Source: Chlorops oryzae (taxonomy: Eukaryota > Arthropoda > Insecta > Diptera > Chloropidae). Taken from it: a stretch of DNA of 64,000 nt. The position numbers were made by a program, and so were the translations under genes. Location: assembly GCA_020466095.1 (NCBI GenBank), contig CM035807.1, positions 111,637,286 through 111,701,285 of the forward strand, written 5' to 3'. The notes under the pieces were generated by a model. The model saw only the letters and a list, made by a program, of their open reading frames with translations. It was not told the origin of the DNA and did no database searches. This document shows, in pieces, positions 58,950-64,000 of this stretch (within the stretch, counting starts at the first letter, position 1; every line of letters starts with the position of its first letter).

Positions 58950-60786
58950 CAGTTGCTAGTGCACCTTTTAGCCGAATTTTATTCAACAGTTGCACCACAG
59001 TTGAGTCTGCTGAATGCACAAAATATAAAGAAATACACTGTAAAAAAAAATTCTAAAAACGTACAATTTATGCGTTTACATCAGAATAATCCCTGAATCT
59101 TTTCGCTCCGGGTACTTTCCACATTCGGAAAAAATAATTGACAAGAAATCCTTTTGAACATGAATTAGCATTTTATATTTATTAAATTTTTAATGAAAAT
59201 AATTTGTTGTTTAACGGCATATTTTCTGAAGTGAAAATGAATTTAAATTTGTGTTTATTAATTGGTAAGGCATTGAAATTTCCGCCCATCACATTACACC
59301 CCACTGGGCATTTGCCTAATTTGCCCCCAGCCACCACTCTAAATCGGGCCCTGTTTGTGGGATCAGTTTGCCTTCGTTGGAAAACTCATAAAAATCTCAT
59401 CCTTGAAAGCTACACGAAAGTGCTCCATAAATTTATAATCCCCAAACTATATTGCTACAGCTAAATATATTGCTACAGCCAATCCAAAGAGGTGACCTTC
59501 TCAAAGGAATTAATTAACTGCAGCAGAAGTAATTAAATTACTTTTTATTAATAAAAACATCGCACGCACTCCACCGTGGTGGTGGGTTTGGCTACAAAAT
59601 TCTTATAATGAAAGCAGCTCGGTCACAGATGCGTCCGGCGTTAAAGCGCCGTACAAACAGTAGCCGTACTCACGGCACAGTTGTTTTCACTTTTTTTTTT
59701 TTGTAAAATTATCGGTGCTACCTAAAAGGAAGCAGCCGAGGCATGTAATTACGATGATTAAAATTAAGACCGGTTTGAGAGTCTACCGCGTAACAAGTTT
59801 AAGACCGCAAGACCGAAGATGACGCTTTTCAAAACTATGCCGCGGAAATGGAGCATGGCAATTATAAGTATTCAGGCAACGATGAATGAATGACACTGAC
59901 AGTAGCAGCAGTAGCAGCAGCAGCAGCGAAAGGAATCGCTGGCACGGCATAAAAAGGTCTTCTGGAGAAGGCTATTATCAATCGGTGCTAAAGTGCAAGT
60001 CTGGCAATTTGCCAAAAAAAATCAAACAAAAGAAGTGAAAGCACGGCCTGTGTTTTGTATTGTACTGTCTTTGGTGTCAAGAAACGACTCATTCTGGTGT
60101 TCCTCCCCAATTGTTGGTGTGTGTGTTTGTTTGTGCTTTTTTTTTTAATACCAAATTGAGTAATTCCACCGACAGAAGAATAACAACGAAAAATCGTATA
60201 AATCGAAATTCGCATGCACTTCACTTTAGAGTTTCCTCAATCGATTTTATTTGGCACAAAAATACATTCGTGCACACACACATATGTACAAACGGACGAA
60301 TATTTTTACTGCATATGCAAGCATATAAACTATCGTAAATTTTTAAGACCAATCGTTAAATGGCAACGGTTCTTTGTAGTGCGAGAAAAGCACTGCAAAT
60401 CGATTTAAAAAACTGGACAACTTTATTGGTTTTCGCTTACTGCATGCATTCGAAATGTTGCGCCCTTCGATTTGTCCACAATTGTCCGAGAAATTATGTA
60501 TGCGCGGCGAGTGACGTGCTTGCGTCTCCAGTTCGATGCCCAGTCTCAGTCCCACCCAGACTGCATGTGCTATAAAAATTTGTTTTTAGCTTTTGCGCTC
60601 TTGTTGAGTTTTTCGCACGCACGTAATTCGGCATAAAAATTGCATTAAACGCTTTAAGACCGACGACACTCCCAACGCGCACACGCGACTGTGATTAGCC
60701 TTTTTCGAAGTTTCTCAATCTCAATTCCCTCCCTCCACCCACGCACACATCTGTGTTGTTCCCTTGTCAAGTCGTTTTTATGATGT
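58950..60786. other. Intron or intergenic DNA, possible promoter-like patch
   Basis: A (CAG)n tract is at 59900-59926. CTATAAAAAT at about 60570 is followed by GC-richer, CpG-containing sequence (60600-60690), unlike its AT-rich surroundings. A core promoter is possible but no downstream ORF supports it. Confidence 0.25.
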
Positions 60787-60887
60787 TAAGATGTTTATGG
60801 AATCAGCAAAGCAATTTTACATACAATATCCTTTTACTACCAATGATAGTCCTCGATGGGTTTTCAGAGATGCTCTAAACTTAAAAG
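60787..60887. repeat. 101-bp direct repeat, left of the CAGGGACGT element
   Basis: It matches 61592-61691 over its whole length with about ten differences. The two copies abut the element exactly, one on each side. Confidence 0.88.
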
Positions 60888-61591
60888 CAGGGACGTGAAC
60901 CGGGTGGAAAATTTGCCCGGTTCGGTGCGGCGGTTCGAACCGTGTTTGAACTTTTGGATTGGTTCGTCAAACCGGTTTTTCTACTTCTTTGAACCGAGCT
61001 TTCGGTTCGGTTCATCGGTTCGGGAATTTCTCAAACTTCTAATGCAATTTTTTACCATTTAGGGTTCAAATTTGCACAGTAAAAAGTTAGTGATGGTTAC
61101 CTTACTCATGTTAGAGATGGTATCGATACTAATTTCATAAGAATTTCGACTTAGATTTTCTTTATTTTTGCCCTATGGGAGCGACCACTGTGCATCGTTG
61201 CAGGCAAAAATGAAACCCAGACCATTACAAAAAGGGGTTCAGTTTTCGGTTCGTTTCAAACATTTGTAGAAAATTTCGGTTCGGCTCACCAGCAGATAAA
61301 AACGGTTTTCCGGTTCAAAACCGGTTCGTTTCAAAACCGGTTCGGTTCAAAACCGGTTCGGTTCAAAACCGGTTCGGTTCAAAACCGGTTCGGTTCAAAA
61401 CCGGTTCGGTTCAAAACCGGTTCGGTTCAAAACCGGTTCGGTTCAAAACGGTTCGGTTCAAAACCGGTTCAGTTCAAAACCGGTTCGGTTCAAAACCGGT
61501 TCGGTTCAAAACCGGTTCGGTTCAAAACCGGTTCGGTTCAAAACCGGTTCGGTTCAAAACCGGTTCGGTTCGAAACCGGTTAACGTCCCTG
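60888..61591. mobile_element. Element with CAGGGACGT ends and a 16-bp AACCGGTT minisatellite
   Basis: Ends are CAGGGACGTGAACCGG and CCGGTTAACGTCCCTG. The right third is a 16-bp tandem repeat TTCAAAACCGGTTCGG with 16 perfect AACCGGTT cores between 61319 and 61582 plus one mutated. Another AACCGGTT is at about 60970. The ends look hAT-like. No transposase is present. Confidence 0.82.
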
Positions 61592-61691
61592 TAAAAATGT
61601 TTATGGAATCAGCAAAGCGATTTTACATACAATATCCTTTTACTACCAATGATTATCCTGATGGGTTTTCAAAGATGCTCAAACTTAAAAG
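61592..61691. repeat. 100-bp direct repeat, right of the CAGGGACGT element
   Basis: It is the partner of 60787-60887 (TTTATGGAATCAGCAAAGCR ... GATGCTC ... AAACTTAAAAG). Confidence 0.88.
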
Positions 61692-62838
61692 CGATTTTAT
61701 TATTTAGGGCTTTCTCCAGTTCTGTCAAAATGAAAAACTTCATACATAAAAAAAATCGCTTCAGAAATGAATCAGAAATTTTTTGAAGTGTTTTTTTTAT
61801 GGCCCCTTAATATTGAAAAATTTTAAGCTCTTAAATTCCCGTTAAAATGTATTTTAGTGAAAGAAAAAAAAAATAAAAAACAACACCGAATGAAAGCACA
61901 GGCTTTTGCATTTTCAAGCGTCGTTATGTTTTAATTAGACGCCTTAAAGTGTGCCTTTAGTAATTATGCTAAAAGCAAAAAAAAAAGAAAAGAAATTCGC
62001 AGGAGCTCGAAAGTAAAATGAAAAGCGAAAAACAAAAAAAAAAAAAAACAAGCAATTTACCTGCAGAAGCCGCAGCGAACCTCATCTACTTTGGTTGGGC
62101 TTAAAGTATTCATAAAACTTTTGAGAAAACCGAAAGAAAAAGCCTTTTCATCGAAAGGAAAATCGCGGATGGATAAGTTTCAATAGGCACGGAATTTTTT
62201 TTTTTTTTGTTTTCAAAGGTGTTTTACACCCGTCGAAATTGGTCGGCCGCAAAAGCGAAACGAAAGAGAATTTTAAGATATTAAATTTCTCTCCAAAAGC
62301 AGCGCAGCAGATGGACGATGGTATATTTTTTTTTTTACCCTGTCAGTTGAGAGGGTGAAGAAAGAGGTTATTTTCGAGGAGAAGGACTGATTGAATGGGG
62401 CCCTGATTTGTTGACCAATTCCGTCCGTGCCTGCGAAAAAATCTATTTTGTAATTTAAATGAAAATTTTGCAATACTCCAAGGCGGACAGTGGAATCGCT
62501 CCACACATCTTGTGAAATAAAATGGAAAGAGTGGTCCTATCACAATGAGAATTGGTATACATGGTCCAAATTGTTCCACCCCTTGGAGTATCCCCCATAG
62601 ACCGCTACTTGTTGGTTTGTGTAGCAACCACATCCAAAATTCAATCGATTTAAAGCAAACCCAGTAAGCAAATATATCCAGCAGGACAAAAACATTAGTG
62701 ATTTCACTGGGTCATACAGGTGACATTTTCATTGGAGGACATGTAATCGTGGAAAGATGCTGTTCATGTGCTTGAATCTCATTGGGTATTGAAATTTAAA
62801 TAAGGTTTGAGCGTCTAAAAAAAAATGGCAACAGTGAC
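61692..62838. other. Intergenic DNA, no gene seen
   Basis: A-rich tracts (61865-61880, 62030-62050) and poly-T at 62190-62203. Nothing else was recognised. Confidence 0.4.
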
Positions 62839-63029
62839 CCCCCAGCAGGACAACGTCCTGCTAGGCGTCACTAGTGACTTTTTTTAACCCCACGAAGATA
62901 AAGTCACCCTGAAAGTCCCTGTCAGTTCGTGTACAAATGTCATACAAAGTGTCCTACGAATTGTCATGTATACCGGCTCCAAAGTCACCCTGACTTCACT
63001 GGTTTGGTCAGGGGGACTTTTCCTGCTGG
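62839..63029. mobile_element. Possible MITE with CCCAGCAGGA ends
   Basis: CCCAGCAGGA at the left and TCCTGCTGGG at the right are inverted. AGTCACCCTGA-like motifs repeat inside. No clear target duplication was found. Confidence 0.4.
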
Positions 63030-63118
63030 GAACTTTGTCAAAATGTTATCCATGCTAAGTATTGAACATGTGCATTAAAAATGGTTCAAACCTGACAGTC
63101 TCTAGGGATACCTCTAGT

Positions 63119-63580
63119 CAAGGATAATAGATTATAAGGTTACGACAATCAGAGTTCAAAATTTGATTCTTCTGCGCATGTGCACTTGTGACGTAGCGTT
63201 AAAAGAATTCTGATCGGTTAAAATTATTGAAAATTTTTGACAGATGAAAATTTTCAAGACGAAAAATTTAAATTAAAGAATTTATGTATTTAAAGCGTTG
63301 CCACTGACAATCGAAAAATGTACTACCAATTTGAAATTTTCACAAAACCTGGTTTTTACATACTTGCATCGTCCTTAAAATAAGATATTCTTGTAAAATG
63401 AACAATTACCAAAACAAAATAAAACACATTGAGCAACTTGAATTAATAGTAAAACTGAAAAATTTTCAAAGAAATTTTTAAAAATTTTCACAACTTTGTG
63501 GCAGCACCAACAAAAACGTCACAAGTGCTCGAATAGAAGTAAAATCTGCGCATGTCGTAATCTTATATTCTATCATTTTG
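63119..63580. mobile_element. Inverted-repeat element with 8-bp target duplication
   Basis: Arms of about 29 bp (CAAGGATAATAGATTATAAG / CTTATATTCTATCATTTTG, each continuing to TTACGACA) are flanked by a perfect CCTCTAGT. Subterminal GCACTTGTGACGT motifs are also inverted. It is probably a hAT-type MITE. Confidence 0.8.
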
Positions 63581-63759
63581 CCTCTAGTGGATCTATGCGA
63601 ATTTTTTCCACGACTCAGGTCACTCATTTCAAATTGTAGCATATAATTTATTTAGTTAACATTTCCTTAACAATGGACGCTATGTAAGGATCGAAACTTA
63701 CAAATTTCCTTAAAATATGCAATGCTTTTTACCCTCAAATATCCAAAAATGTTCACAAT

Positions 63760-63876
63760 TAGGCTATTCACAAAGGCTGCTAAAATCCCTTCTAATGTGC
63801 TAATATGCTTTTTATATATGGAGTTTGACAGCTTTAGAACATTAGAAGGGATTTTAGCAGACCTTGTGAATAGGTC
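63760..63876. mobile_element. Short fold-back MITE
   Basis: The arms (CTATTCACAAAGGCTGCTAAA and its complement, running on to CCCTTCTAATGT) pair over about 40 bp with a short loop. The tips share TATTCACAAAGGC with 42358-42933. Confidence 0.7.
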
Positions 63877-64000
63877 AAATAATTTTTGTTCTAAAATTGA
63901 TCTTTATCGAGAAAACTTTCCACATTCATCGATTATTCAATTGTTGATCATGTGAATTGTGTCATTTTGTAATGGGCTACTTTTGTATGACACTTCTTCG

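Overview
This is AT-rich, intron- and repeat-dominated eukaryotic DNA, most likely from a brachyceran fly. A tephritid or close relative is my inference. The evidence is short insect-style immune peptides with TATA boxes, tRNA-derived SINEs, dipteran-type DNA transposon fragments, and a long first coding exon ending in a consensus GTAAGT donor. Most short open frames are shadows of microsatellites and poly-T/poly-A tracts. Only a handful of loci look like genes.

Layout. 1-13.98 kb: intergenic DNA with several non-autonomous DNA transposons, two tRNA-SINE copies (8.8 and 10.1-10.3 kb) and an 830-bp polypyrimidine tract (12.3-13.13 kb). 13.98-15.61 kb: a Harbinger-like element with remnants of both of its genes. 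17.39-34.13 kb: the core of the window, a segmental duplication of four units (A, B, C, D). Each unit carries one minus-strand gene for a secreted six-cysteine defensin-like peptide, LINE 3' debris and, at its end, a long CAT/CAC minisatellite that is part of a transposable element. Units A and C also keep a second, very short minus-strand ORF for a 42-residue single-pass membrane micropeptide. 34-49 kb: intergenic DNA with many MITEs, a SINE and a nested pogo-like element. 49-55 kb: the upstream region and first coding exon (51937-52734, plus strand) of a secreted His/Asn/Asp-rich protein, followed by intron. 54.6-55.8 kb: an intact hAT-type MITE with perfect 8-bp target duplication. It contains the same CAT minisatellite and flanks that end the defensin units. 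58.4-64 kb: more inverted-repeat elements, including one carrying about 17 AACCGGTT palindromes.

How it fits together. The defensin cluster seems to have grown in two steps: a pair A-B, then a copy of the pair as C-D. The A-B and C-D junctions are the same, and B and D end with the same element sequence. The minisatellites inside the MITE are the natural substrate for unequal exchange. Flanks, promoters and signal peptides are almost identical among copies, while the mature peptides of C and D differ, which suggests selection on the effector part. Later insertions (hAT elements at 23405 and 27055) and deletions (in B and D) then changed single units.
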